Origin: Streptomyces lomondensis
GTDB lineage: Bacteria > Actinomycetota > Actinomycetes > Streptomycetales > Streptomycetaceae
DNA length: 64,000 nt
Direction of reading: 5' to 3'
Assembly (NCBI RefSeq): GCF_014651035.1
Contig: NZ_BMWC01000003.1
Location: forward strand, 434,001 to 498,000
Shown here: positions 46,011 through 55,000 of the stretch, piece after piece
Numbering within the stretch: position 1 is the first letter of the stretch
Layout of the letters: each line of letters begins with the position of its first letter
Translations under genes and position numbers: made by a program
The notes under the pieces: model-generated
The model's database searches: none
Told to the model about the DNA's origin: nothing
What the model saw: the letters and a program-made list of their open reading frames with translations, nothing else

Positions 46011-47425
46011 TCACGCCGCGCTGGTCGCCAGGACCTTCGCCGGCCTGCTCGGCAGCCCGTGGCTCAGGTCCTCCACCAGCAGCCGTTTCGCGATCGCGTC
46101 GACCGCCACCCGCAGGTCGCTGTCCGAGGGGCGGCCGATGTCCTGCCCCAGCCGGTCCTCCAGCCAGGCGGCCCAGGCCCTGCTGATGACGGCGGCCTCG
46201 CGGGCGCCCGCCTCCGTGTGCGAGAGCAGGGAGCCGTCCCGGGTCAGGAACCCCTCGTCGACCATCCGCTCGAAGACCGGCAGCAGCACCTCGGGCGGCA
46301 TCCGGCGCCGCGCGGCGATCAGCCCCAGGCTGGCATGGCCGACCAGCCGCGTGAACAACTCGACCTGCATCACCGCCCACGCACCGGCCACGTCGAGCCG
46401 GGTCTCCGACTCCAGGACGATCCGGCGCGTGGTGTCGAGGTCCGTACCGCCGATGATCTTGCCGACGGCGGCCTCCAGCACCCGCCGGGAGTCCGGGCCG
46501 TGCGGTGAGGCGAACCCCTCGCCCAGGTCCGTCGACCCCGTCCGCGCGGTGTCCCGCAGCCGACGATGAAGCTCAGCACCGAGCAGACCGTGAACACCGG
46601 GTTGGCGAACAGCCGCATGGGCAGCATCGGTTCGCGCGCCCGGGTCTCCACCCGGCAGAACAGGCCGAGCGCCACCACACCGCCCGCGAACAGCGTGATG
46701 ATCACCCCGGAACCCCACGCGTACTCGTTGCCGCCCCAGCTCGTGGCCAGGATCAGCGCGCTCGCCCCGGTCGCCACGAGCGCGATGCCCAGATAGTCGA
46801 TGACGGGCCGGGACGCCGACTTCACCACCGGAATGGTCCTGGCCGCCGCCAGGACCACGACGATCGCGATGGGCACGTTGACGTAGAACGCCCACCGCCA
46901 CGTCAGATGGTCGGTGAACAGCCCGCCCAGCAGCGGCCCGATGACGGTGGACACGCCGAACACCGCGCCGATCGCGCCCTGGTACTTGCCGCGCTCGCGC
47001 AGCGGGATCACGTCGGCGATCAGCGCCATCGACGTGACCATCAGCCCGCCCGCGCCGATGCCCTGCATCGCCCGCCAGGCGATCAGCAGCGCCATGTTCG
47101 TGGCCAGGCCGCACAGGAACGAGCCCGTGACGAACACGACCGCCGAGACCTGGAAGACCGCCTTGCGGCCGAAGAGATCGCCGAACTTGCCGACCAGCAC
47201 GGTCGAGACGGTCTCCGCCAGGAGATACGAGGTGACCACCCACGACATGTGATCCGCCCCGCCCAGGTCCGAGACGATGGTCGGCAGGGCGGTGCCGACG
47301 ATGGTCTGGTCGAGGGCCGCGAGCAGCATCCCCAACATGATCGTCACGAAGACGACGTTGCGGCGACGGGAGTCCAGCACCGGGGGCTGGGAGGCGGGCA
47401 GGGCGGTTTCCTCCACGACGGTCAC
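46011..47425 (-). pseudogene. DHA2-type MFS transporter with internal deletion
   Basis: The first 9-10 helices of a 14-helix drug/proton antiporter are intact (motif [11 protein letters not shown]; motif C region [12 protein letters not shown]). At about 46560 the sequence passes from [17 protein letters not shown] straight into the soluble C-terminal tail ([16 protein letters not shown]), out of frame. By comparison with family members, about 200 residues (helices 10-14) are missing. The tail domain (EVLLPVFERMVDEGFLTRDG, a winged-helix-like fold) is otherwise well kept to its stop. The start is GTG 47425 with GAAGGTGA. The product cannot be functional as an exporter. Confidence 0.88.
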
Positions 47426-47506
47426 GTCGTCACCTTCACACCTGTGGGCTACGTGCGCATGCCAGAAAGTCCGCACGGGTGCCCGGTGATGCGTGCGCCA
47501 GTCGTG

Positions 47507-48277
47507 TCAGTCGCGGGGCCGCCGGCGCAGCAGATACGTGTCCATGATCCAGCCCTTGCGCTCGCGGGCCTCGGCGCGCAGCCGCTCGATGCGGGGGGCC
47601 GCCTCGGCGATCGGGCCGGAGACGAGTATCTCGTCCGGGGTGCCGATGTAGGCGCCCCAGTAGATGTCGACGTCCTCCTGCGCGTACTGCCGGAAGGTCT
47701 GGTGGGCGTCCAGCATCACCACCACGTCGTCCACGTCCTCCGGGAAGCCCTCCGCGAGCCGCCGCCCCGTGGTGATCTGCACGGGCCGGGCGACCCGGTT
47801 GAGCCCCGTCCGGTGCCGGGCGACGAGCGCCGAGACGCTGCTGATGCCGGGCACGACGTCGTACTCGAACGCCACGGCGCCCCGCTCCAGCACCTCCTGA
47901 AGGATCCCCAGCGTGCTGTCGTACAGCGAGGGGTCCCCCCACACCAGGAACGCGCCGGTCTCCTCCTCGCCGAGCTCCTCGGCGATCAGCCGCTCGTAGA
48001 TGCCCGCGCGGGCGCTGCGCCAGTCCCCGACGGCGGGGGAGTAGGCCGCGCCGCCGGCGCTGCGGTCCCGCTCCGGGTCGCGCGCCTCGACGACCCGGTA
48101 CGTCCCGTCCGTCAGGTGCGCCTCCAGCATGTCCCGGCGCAGCCCGGTGAGGTCCGCCTTCACCTCGCCCTTGTCCAGGATGAAGAACACGTCCGTGCTC
48201 CGCAGCGCCCTGACCGCTTGCAGGGTCAGCTGGTCCGGGTCGCCCGCGCCGATACCGATGACATGAATCTTTCGCAC
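47507..48277 (-). CDS. cobF: Precorrin-6A synthase (deacetylating)
   Basis: CobF methylates precorrin-5 at C1 with loss of acetate in aerobic cobalamin synthesis. A 256-aa tetrapyrrole methylase. IHVIGIGAGDPDQLT is the SAM-binding loop; LVWGDPSLYDST and GISSVSALVARH are family motifs. GTG 48277 (VRKIHVIG) is chosen as start; an upstream in-frame ATG at 48331 would add 18 unlikely residues. Context with cobK supports the call. Confidence 0.93.
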   Translation of the reverse strand: MRKIHVIGIGAGDPDQLTLQAVRALRSTDVFFILDKGEVKADLTGLRRDMLEAHLTDGTYRVVEARDPERDRSAGGAAYSPAVGDWRSARAGIYERLIAEELGEEETGAFLVWGDPSLYDSTLGILQEVLERGAVAFEYDVVPGISSVSALVARHRTGLNRVARPVQITTGRRLAEGFPEDVDDVVVMLDAHQTFRQYAQEDVDIYWGAYIGTPDEILVSGPIAEAAPRIERLRAEARERKGWIMDTYLLRRRPRD

Positions 48278-48376
48278 GCCCCGAGTCTGCCGTACACCAC
48301 TGACAGTCCTACCACCGAGTCCCAGCCTCATCGCGTTCCGCGTCCGGTTCCCGCCGCCGAACGCAACGCCCCGGGC

Positions 48377-48919
48377 TCAGCGCCCCGCCCCCGCTCCCCG
48401 CAGCCGGGGCGCCCGCGCCGCAGCGTCCACGGACCGGCCGGTCCGCTCCACATCCTCGGCCAGGTGCCGTGCCCAGGCGGCGACGGTCTCGACGTCGATG
48501 CCGTGCGGCCGTGCCCGCCCGGAGCCGGACACCCACGTCTCGGCCGCACCCGCCCCGCGCCGCAGCAGGCGCGCCCCGCCCATGAGGTTGCCGCGGGCGG
48601 CGTGCGTCAGGCCCACGGCGAGCTGCGCGAGGCCGCGCCACAGCTCCCGCTCCTCGTCCGGCCCCGACTTCCACGCGTCCTCGAAGACCTCGTGCGCGTG
48701 GAACGGCTTCCCCTCGTCCAGCAGCCGCTGCGCCTCGGCGACGGTCTCCTCCGGGGTGCGGACGACGCCCTCGGGCTGGCGGGGCACGCCGTCCGCGCCG
48801 TACGGCAGGGGCCGGCCGAGACCGTCCCGGGGCCGGGCGTTGCGCGCCCGCCCCTCGCTGTCGCGGTCCCGCGCGCCGCCCGGCCGTCCCGTGCTTCCCT
48901 CACTGTCTGTGCTGCCCAT
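48377..48919 (-). CDS. DUF309-domain protein
   Basis: A 180-aa protein. The DUF309 helical domain lies at about residues 58-120, with the signature HAHEVFEDAWK and LWRGLAQLAVGLTHAARGN. The N-terminal 50 residues are charged and disordered. Function unknown; the fold resembles a small metal- or nucleic-acid-binding helical bundle. It is the gene immediately before the second tRNA-Pro, in the opposite orientation. Confidence 0.82.
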   Translation of the reverse strand: MGSTDSEGSTGRPGGARDRDSEGRARNARPRDGLGRPLPYGADGVPRQPEGVVRTPEETVAEAQRLLDEGKPFHAHEVFEDAWKSGPDEERELWRGLAQLAVGLTHAARGNLMGGARLLRRGAGAAETWVSGSGRARPHGIDVETVAAWARHLAEDVERTGRSVDAAARAPRLRGAGAGR

Positions 48920-49015
48920 ACGCCGATTGTCCCGCCCGGCCCGCTTTCGGCGCGGCCAGGGGTGTGGGGTAAAGTGCTGTTCGCGCGATCACGCGGTTCA
49001 CCGCGCGAGGCGCAT

Positions 49016-49089
<74 letters not shown>

Positions 49090-49107
49090 CTTGCGAAGCA
49101 GCAGGTC

Positions 49108-49141
49108 AGAGGCCGTATCGGAGCATTCCGATACGGCCTCT
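49108..49141 (+). terminator. Hairpin terminator after tRNA-Pro
   Basis: A 15-bp perfect stem (AGAGGCCGTATCGGA with its complement) closes a GCAT tetraloop and is followed by TTGGT. It lies 19 nt after the tRNA. Confidence 0.8.
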
Positions 49142-49176
49142 TGGTCATGTCCGGGGACCAGCGGGGGGCCGAGCGG

Positions 49177-50010
49177 TCAGCTCCGGGCGCGCTGCTTCGC
49201 GAGACGCTGACGGCGTGCCTCGTAGAGAACGACGGAGGCGGCGTTCGACGCGTTCAGGGAGCTGGCCGAGCCCGTCATCGGAATGCTGATCACGTGGTCG
49301 CAGAGCTCACGCCAGGCCGCGCTGAGGCCCGCGGTCTCGTTGCCGATCAGCAGCAGGACCGGCTGGGTCAGGTCGAACTCCGAGGCCTCGGCGTCGCCGT
49401 TCTCGTCCGTGCCGACGACGGCCACCGGCCGCCCCTGACCGCGCTCCTTCTCCAGCCACTCCATGACCTCGTGGTGAGACTGGCTGCGCACCACGGGCAC
49501 GGCGAAGAGCGATCCCGTGGAGGCCCGTACCGACTTGGGGTCGTAGGGGTCCGCGGCGTGCCCCGTCACGATGAGCCCGTCGGCACCGAACGCGTCGGCC
49601 GACCGCACGATGCTGCCGATGTTGCCGGGCTGCGTCGGCCGGTCGAAGACCAGACCGAGGAAGTCGTCGTGGACCTTGATCCGCGACAGGCTGTCCGGTG
49701 CCATCTCGACCACCGCGATGACCTCCGCGGCGCCGTCGGCCTTCTCGCTGAGCTCGGCGAGCAGTTGCGGTGCCATCGCCACGCGTTCGGCACCGACGCG
49801 GTGCAGCAGGTCCTCGGCCCATCGGGAGAGCGGGCGGCTCGCGTCGTAGAGCAGCGACCGAACGGTCCAGCCGTGTTCCACGGCCATCGTGATGGGGCGG
49901 ACGCCCTGGACCAGGAACTCCTTGGCGCGCCCTCGCTTGGTGCGGTTGTTGAGCAGCGTCTGCAGCTGCTGGAAACGGGCATTGCGGGTCGAGATCCGCT
50001 GTACCGCCAC
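49177..50010 (-). CDS. SpoU/TrmH-family RNA 2'-O-methyltransferase
   Basis: A 277-aa SPOUT methyltransferase. It has an N-terminal substrate-binding domain (about 1-95) and the knotted catalytic domain with NIGSIVRSADAFG (motif 1), LLLIGNETAGLS (motif 2) and IPMTGSASSLNASNAAS (motif 3). It is likely a 23S rRNA ribose methylase; the exact nucleotide cannot be set from sequence. It converges with the tRNA terminator. Confidence 0.9.
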   Translation of the reverse strand: MAVQRISTRNARFQQLQTLLNNRTKRGRAKEFLVQGVRPITMAVEHGWTVRSLLYDASRPLSRWAEDLLHRVGAERVAMAPQLLAELSEKADGAAEVIAVVEMAPDSLSRIKVHDDFLGLVFDRPTQPGNIGSIVRSADAFGADGLIVTGHAADPYDPKSVRASTGSLFAVPVVRSQSHHEVMEWLEKERGQGRPVAVVGTDENGDAEASEFDLTQPVLLLIGNETAGLSAAWRELCDHVISIPMTGSASSLNASNAASVVLYEARRQRLAKQRARS

Positions 50011-50130
50011 CCGTCCTCCAAGCCGAAGTCGATCGTTGCGAGCCGTTGCGAGCCCCGTCGTCCCAGGTGGGACACGGCACCGGGCACCCAGCAGGTTACA
50101 CGCACCGCTCCGGGCGCCTCGACGCGACGA

Positions 50131-51321
50131 TCAAGGCGCCCGGTACCCGTAGAGCCAGTCCAGCCGCCGGTGGTACAGGCGCGGAGCCAGTTTCCCGAGG
50201 AGCCACAGCGGCAAGTAGGCGAAGTCGTCGCCCTGGTGGAACCGCTGCCCGTTCCGGCGTGCACCGGCCTGGACGCGTGCGGTGCGCGGTCGCCGTGCCG
50301 CGGCGTACGAGCGCAGGGCCCTGGGCACGTCGTCGGTGTGTTGGAGCCGGTGGGCGAGGACCCGGGCGTCCTCGATGGCCATGGTGGCGCCCTGGGCCAG
50401 GTAGGGCAGCATGGGATGGCACGCGTCACCGAGGAGCGCGACGCGTCCGTCGGCCCAGTTCTCCAGGGGCTCGCGGTCGAACAGCGCCCAGCGGTAATGG
50501 GTGTCCGCCTCGCGGAGGGTGGTGGTGACCGTGGGGTGCCAGCCCTCGAAGTCGGCCAGCGCTTCTTGCCGGGTGCCGCGTTCGGTCCACGACTCGCCCC
50601 GCCACTCGTCGCGCTCCACCACGGCCACGAGATTGACCAGTGCCCCGCCGCGGAGCCGGTAGGTGATGGCATGACGTCCGTCGCCCACCCAGAGGCACGC
50701 GGTGGGCGGGGGCACGGCCCGCCCCAGACGCTCGACCGGTACGGTGACCCGCCAGGCGACGTGGCCGGTGAACCGGGGCTCGTCGGCCCCCAGCATCTGA
50801 CCGCGGATCACCGAGTGGATGCCGTCGGCTCCCACGAGCAGGCTGCCGCTGACGCGCCGGCCCGAGTCGAGCGACACCGTGACCCCCTCGGGAGTCTGCT
50901 CGTAGCTCCGCACCGTCGACCCGGTGCGGACGGTGATGTCCAGGCCGCTGCCGGCCGTCCCGGTGAGGAGCGCGTCGAGCAGGTCCGCACGGTGGACGTG
51001 CAGATAGGGGGCGCCCCACCGCCGTACGGCGGTCTCGGCGAGTTCGATGCGGAACACGTGCCGGCCGGAGCGGCCGAGCCGCATCTCGACCGCCTCGGGA
51101 TGGAACGCCGTGGGCAGCAGCCCGTCCAGCACGCCGAGAGCGCTCAGCACCCGCACCCCGTTGGGGCTGAGCTGGATGCCCGCGCCGATCTCCCCGATGG
51201 CCGCCGCCTGCTCCAGCACCGTCACGCGCCACCCGGTGCGGCCGAGGGCGAGCGCGGCGGCCAGTCCGCCGATCCCGGCCCCGACGACGAGCGCGTGTCC
51301 TGACTCCCGGACCGTTTCCAT
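50131..51321 (-). CDS. FAD-dependent aromatic monooxygenase (salicylate hydroxylase-like)
   Basis: A 396-aa group A flavin monooxygenase. The N-terminal GAGIGGLAAALAL dinucleotide fold, the DG-type LLVGADGIHSVIR and the GDACHPMLPYLAQGA FAD-ribityl motif are intact. Relatives hydroxylate salicylate or 3-hydroxybenzoate. It stands alone, divergent from a NUDIX gene. The ring substrate is not defined. Confidence 0.88.
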   Translation of the reverse strand: METVRESGHALVVGAGIGGLAAALALGRTGWRVTVLEQAAAIGEIGAGIQLSPNGVRVLSALGVLDGLLPTAFHPEAVEMRLGRSGRHVFRIELAETAVRRWGAPYLHVHRADLLDALLTGTAGSGLDITVRTGSTVRSYEQTPEGVTVSLDSGRRVSGSLLVGADGIHSVIRGQMLGADEPRFTGHVAWRVTVPVERLGRAVPPPTACLWVGDGRHAITYRLRGGALVNLVAVVERDEWRGESWTERGTRQEALADFEGWHPTVTTTLREADTHYRWALFDREPLENWADGRVALLGDACHPMLPYLAQGATMAIEDARVLAHRLQHTDDVPRALRSYAAARRPRTARVQAGARRNGQRFHQGDDFAYLPLWLLGKLAPRLYHRRLDWLYGYRAP

Positions 51322-51473
51322 GAGCCCTCCCCCCGTGAGGTGAACCGGTCACCGTTCGCCTTCCAAGGGGCCACGGCACCGGCTTCCCACTGTCTCCCGG
51401 CTCACCGGGCGACGGGCAGTCGCAGACGCGTCACAACCGTGTCCCACGGCGTGCCCCCACCCGCGTCGATCCG

Positions 51474-51490
51474 GAACGTTCTGAACGTTC
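51474..51490. promoter_or_regulatory. Double GAACGTTC palindrome
   Basis: Two copies of the palindrome GAACGTTC (51474-51481 and 51483-51490) lie 9 bp apart between the divergent monooxygenase and NUDIX genes. Possible operator; the GAAC/GTTC arms resemble part of an actinobacterial LexA box but the spacing does not fit one. Confidence 0.4.
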
Positions 51491-51523
51491 GGCCCCGGGC
51501 CGCCCCGGATGGTAGAAGCGGGC

Positions 51524-51568
51524 ATGACCATCTTGCTCTTCTCCTCCCGCCCGGCCGGTGCCCGATGA
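51524..51568 (+). CDS. Putative 14-codon leader ORF
   Basis: ATG 51524 opens MTILLFSSRPAGAR, whose TGA overlaps the NUDIX start as ATGA. The NUDIX gene has no obvious ribosome site of its own, so this short frame could deliver ribosomes to it. Not verified. Confidence 0.35.
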   Translation: MTILLFSSRPAGAR

Positions 51569-52227
51569 CCGCCGGCATCGACACCCCCGACCGCAGGGGC
51601 CGCACCGGACTCGACCGGACCGGCCGGGACCTCACCGGCAACCCCCGCGTCAGGGTGCGGGACGTGAAGCTCCTGTCCAGCCACTGGTACGTCGAGCGGA
51701 CCACGACCTTCGACTTCCGGCACGCCGACGGCACCTGGAGCACCCAGGAACGCGAGACGCACGACCGCGGCAACGGGGCGACCATGCTGCTGTACGACGC
51801 CGAACGCGAAACCGTGCTGCTCACCCGCCAGTTCCGCTTCCCCGTGTACGTCAACGGGCACCCCGACGGCATGCTCGTGGAGACGCCGGGCGGCCTGCTC
51901 GACGACGATGACGAGCACCCCGAGATCGCCGTCCGGCGCGAGGTCGTGGAGGAGACCGGCCACACCATCGGCGAGGTCCGGCACGTCTTCGACGTCTACA
52001 TGAGCCCCGGCTCGGTCACCGAACGCGTCAGCTTCTACGCCGCCGCATACGGCCCGTCGACCCGCACCCACGAGGGCGGCGGCCTGGACGAGGAGGGCGA
52101 GGACATCGAGATCCTCGAACTGCCCTTCCGCAGGGCCCTGGAGATGATCCGCACCGGGGAGATCGCCGACGCGAAGACGATCATGCTGTTGCAGTGGGCG
52201 GCACTGGAGGGGCCGTTCGCCAAGTGA
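51565..52227 (+). CDS. NUDIX hydrolase, NudK-like
   Basis: A 220-aa NUDIX hydrolase resembling GDP-mannose/ADP-ribose pyrophosphatases. The NUDIX box runs from GGLLDDDDEHPE to REVVEETG, with the metal-binding REVVEE intact and a small insertion in the first half. Other family blocks: LLTRQFRFPVYVNGH, VYMSPGSVTER. The ATG at 51565 is translationally coupled to a tiny upstream frame. Confidence 0.88.
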   Translation: MTAGIDTPDRRGRTGLDRTGRDLTGNPRVRVRDVKLLSSHWYVERTTTFDFRHADGTWSTQERETHDRGNGATMLLYDAERETVLLTRQFRFPVYVNGHPDGMLVETPGGLLDDDDEHPEIAVRREVVEETGHTIGEVRHVFDVYMSPGSVTERVSFYAAAYGPSTRTHEGGGLDEEGEDIEILELPFRRALEMIRTGEIADAKTIMLLQWAALEGPFAK

Positions 52228-52236
52228 CCCGTCCGG

Positions 52237-52298
52237 TCCTTGACTTGGAGTCCTCGACTTGGAGTCCTTGACTTGGAGCGCTCTTCAAGGTGAAGACT
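52237..52298 (+). promoter_or_regulatory. MerR-type promoter with three 14-bp direct repeats
   Basis: Three tandem copies of TCCTTGACTTGGAG (52237-52250, 52251-52264 with one change, 52265-52278) end in a MerR-type promoter. TTGACT (52268-52273) and AAGACT (52293-52298) have a 19-bp spacer, with inverted repeat TTGGAG-CGCT-CTTCAA (52273-52288) in it. It drives the aldo/keto reductase. No merR gene is nearby. Confidence 0.65.
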
Positions 52299-52343
52299 CC
52301 CGTGCGTGGCCCGGAGCACCGGGCGCGTACGGGAGGAGCAGCC

Positions 52344-53327
52344 ATGAAGTACCGCACGATCGGCACGGATCCGCAGACCCGCCGGGAGGTGAGCGTGCTC
52401 GCGCTCGGCACGATGCTGTTCGGCTCGGTGACGGACGAGAAGACGTCCTTCGCCGTCCTGGACCGCTACGTCGAAGCCGGCGGGAACTTCATCGACACGT
52501 CCGACAACTACGCCTTCTGGGTCGACGGCGGCCAGGGCGGCCAGAGCGAGGAACTCCTCGGCCGCTGGCGGCGCAGCCGCGGCATCGGGGACGAGATCGT
52601 CGTCGCGACCAAGCTCGGTGCCCGCCCGCTGGCCCCCGGCACGAGTTACGTCGACAACGCCGAGGGCCTGTCGGCGAAGGTGATCCGCGAGTCGGCGGAG
52701 CGCAGCCGCGAGCGGCTCGGCATGGAGAAGCTGGACCTGCTGTACGCCCACATCGAGGACCACGAGGTCCCCCTCCAGGAGACCGTCGAGGGCTTCGCCG
52801 CCCTGGTCGCCGAGGGCACCGTCGGACTGCTCGGCGTCAGCAACCACGCCACCTGGCGCGTCGAGCGGGCCCGCGCCCTGGCCGCCGCGGCCGGCCTGCC
52901 CGGCTACGAGGTGCTCCAGTACGCGCACACCCACCTGCGCCCCCGCACCGACGTACCCGACGACCTCTTCCCGGACGGCAGCCTCGGCCACGCGGGCGCC
53001 GACCTCCTCGGCTATCTGAGGGCCGAGCCGGGCCTGACCCTCGTCGCGTACTCGCCCCTGCTGAAGGGCGCCTACAGCCGCCCGGAGCGGCTGCCCGCGG
53101 ACTTCGACCACCCTGGTACCCCGGCCCGGCTGGAGGTGCTGCACGACGTGGCCCGGGAGACCGGGGCGACCGTCAACCAGGTGGTGCTCGCCTGGCAGCT
53201 CGGCGGCGAGCTGCCGATCGTCCCGCTGGCCGGGGTCTCCTCGGTGGCCCAGCTGGAGGAGAACCTCGCCGCGGTGGACCTGGAACTGACCGCGGAGCAG
53301 CGGGCCCGGCTCGACGCGGCGCACTGA
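52344..53327 (+). CDS. Aldo/keto reductase
   Basis: A 327-aa AKR TIM-barrel NADPH oxidoreductase. The catalytic block FIDTSDNYAFW contains the Asp and Tyr56; the Lys is in VVATKLG. The LLYAHIED segment replaces the more usual LHxxD. C-terminal cofactor contacts lie in PLAGVSSVAQLEENL. GGAGGAG precedes the ATG. It sits behind a MerR-type promoter, suggesting induction by redox-active or toxic aldehyde-type compounds. Confidence 0.9.
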   Translation: MKYRTIGTDPQTRREVSVLALGTMLFGSVTDEKTSFAVLDRYVEAGGNFIDTSDNYAFWVDGGQGGQSEELLGRWRRSRGIGDEIVVATKLGARPLAPGTSYVDNAEGLSAKVIRESAERSRERLGMEKLDLLYAHIEDHEVPLQETVEGFAALVAEGTVGLLGVSNHATWRVERARALAAAAGLPGYEVLQYAHTHLRPRTDVPDDLFPDGSLGHAGADLLGYLRAEPGLTLVAYSPLLKGAYSRPERLPADFDHPGTPARLEVLHDVARETGATVNQVVLAWQLGGELPIVPLAGVSSVAQLEENLAAVDLELTAEQRARLDAAH

Positions 53328-53413
53328 GAGCGGGGGCCGGGGGCCGGGGGGCGTGGGGCCGTGGGACCGTGGAGGGGAGACGGACATCCGGACGTCCCGA
53401 AGGAGCACCGGCC

Positions 53414-54238
53414 ATGACCACCCACCCGGCCCACCCCGCCGCCCGGTCGATCAGGACCACCCCCGAAGGCCTCATGTGGGAGCCCAGCGAGCGCTGGGTG
53501 CGCGGTCGCAAGGGCGACGTCACCGTCGTCGACAGCCGGCACCCGGTGCTCGTCTGGGAGCCCCACCTGCCCGTGCCGCAGTACGCCTTCCCGCGCGACG
53601 ACGTCCGCACCGACCTCCTCCGCCCGGCGCAGCACCCGCCGACGGGCACCCACACCGGATCGCAGATCTTCTACGACCTCCAGGCCGGCGGAGACGTACG
53701 GCCGAACGCGGCCTGGACCTTCCCCGCCGACGACCTGGCCGGCCACATCGCCTTCGAGTGGTTCCTGCGCACCGACACGGGCCTCGACCACTGGTACGAG
53801 GAGGAGGAAGAGATCTTCGTCCACCCGCGTGACCCGCACAAACGTGTCGACGCGCTGCCCAGCAGCCGCCATGTCCAGGTGGAGATCGACGGGCAGATCG
53901 TCGCGGACACGCACGCCCCGGTGCTGCTCTTCGAGACCTCCCTGCCGACCCGGTACTACTTCCCCCGCGAGGACGTCCGCCTGGACCTCTTCGACGCCAC
54001 CGACCACAGCACCGGGTGCCCCTACAAGGGCACCGCGGAGTACTGGTCCTGGCGGGGCGGGGGCGACGTGCCGCCCAACATCGTCTGGAGCTACCCCGAG
54101 CCACTGCCCGCCGTGGCGGCGGTCCAGGGACGCGTCGCCTTCTTCAACGAGGCCGTCGACATCACGCTGGACGGCGAGCGCCTGGAGCGCCCGGACACGC
54201 CGTTCAGCCGGATGCTGCGGAAGGGCAGCCGCTCGTGA
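53414..54238 (+). CDS. Tandem DUF427 protein
   Basis: A 274-aa protein carrying two DUF427 domains (about 30-130 and 150-265). Repeated blocks: VVDSRHPVLVWEPHLPVPQYAFPRDDV in domain 1 aligns with VADTHAPVLLFETSLPTRYYFPREDV in domain 2. Function unknown. AGGAG lies 8 nt ahead of the ATG. It follows the aldo/keto reductase by 86 nt and its end overlaps the convergent TetR gene by 35 nt. Confidence 0.85.
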   Translation: MTTHPAHPAARSIRTTPEGLMWEPSERWVRGRKGDVTVVDSRHPVLVWEPHLPVPQYAFPRDDVRTDLLRPAQHPPTGTHTGSQIFYDLQAGGDVRPNAAWTFPADDLAGHIAFEWFLRTDTGLDHWYEEEEEIFVHPRDPHKRVDALPSSRHVQVEIDGQIVADTHAPVLLFETSLPTRYYFPREDVRLDLFDATDHSTGCPYKGTAEYWSWRGGGDVPPNIVWSYPEPLPAVAAVQGRVAFFNEAVDITLDGERLERPDTPFSRMLRKGSRS

Positions 54239-54935
54239 AGCCGCCGAGCAGGGCGTCGAGGCCGGCCGCGAGACCCTCGGGGCCGCCCTGCTCGGCGAGC
54301 GCCGCCGCCGTCTCCCGCAGAGTCGGCAGCTCCTTGGCCGACAGCCGGTGCAGCCCCAGCCGGAAGGCCGGATCGGTCTCGTCCGGGTTGTCCACCATGG
54401 GGCGCAGCTCCACGGTGACGTAGCCCAGCAGCCAGGCGGTGAAGGCGCGGAACACGGCGGAGGCGGTGGGCTCGTCGAAGCCGGCTTTGCGCAGCAGGGC
54501 GAGGACGCGCTCGTGGTCCCGCAGGACCGCGGCCGGCCGCCGGGCCAGCGGCACCGCCAGCAGCCGCGTCGCGAGCAGCGGCACCGCCTGGGGGTGGGTG
54601 AGACACACCTCGTAGGTCGCACGGGCGATCCGGTGCAGCCCGGCCCGCCAGTCGGCGTCCTCGACCGCACCGGCGTCGAGCCGCTCCTCCAGCTCCAGGT
54701 ACAGGGCCTCGACCAGCCCGTCGAGCAGGGCGTCCTTGCTCGCGGCGTACCGGTAGAGCGCCATGGCCTCCACACCGAGCTCGGCGCCCAGGCGGCGCAT
54801 GCTCAGGGCGGAGAGGCCGTCGCGGTCGACCAGCTCCAGCGCGGCGGTCAGCACGCGTTCCCGGCTCAGCCGGCCCAGATGGCCGCGGTCGCTGGCTCGT
54901 CGGGCGGGGGCGGATCGCCGTTCCTCCTTCGCCAT
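54204..54935 (-). CDS. TetR-family regulator
   Basis: A 243-aa TetR regulator with a C-terminal domain like that of tetracycline-repressor relatives. The helix-turn-helix spans about 24-70 (LSALSMRRLGAELGVEAMALYRY). The C-terminal AFTAWLLGYVTVELRP block supports the TetR_C type. It overlaps the DUF427 gene end. The target is uncertain; the gene has no divergent partner, and the GH39-like gene lies downstream of it on the same strand. Confidence 0.88.
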   Translation of the reverse strand: MAKEERRSAPARRASDRGHLGRLSRERVLTAALELVDRDGLSALSMRRLGAELGVEAMALYRYAASKDALLDGLVEALYLELEERLDAGAVEDADWRAGLHRIARATYEVCLTHPQAVPLLATRLLAVPLARRPAAVLRDHERVLALLRKAGFDEPTASAVFRAFTAWLLGYVTVELRPMVDNPDETDPAFRLGLHRLSAKELPTLRETAAALAEQGGPEGLAAGLDALLGGFTSGCPSAASG

Positions 54936-55000
54936 GCAACGCCTTCCGGAGAGGAGAACTCACGAATCTGATAACTGCCAGGAAGCCTGAACAAGATTAC

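Noticed and set aside
51474..51490. LexA (SOS) box
   Set aside because: The GAAC and GTTC arms are not separated by four bases as the actinobacterial box requires.
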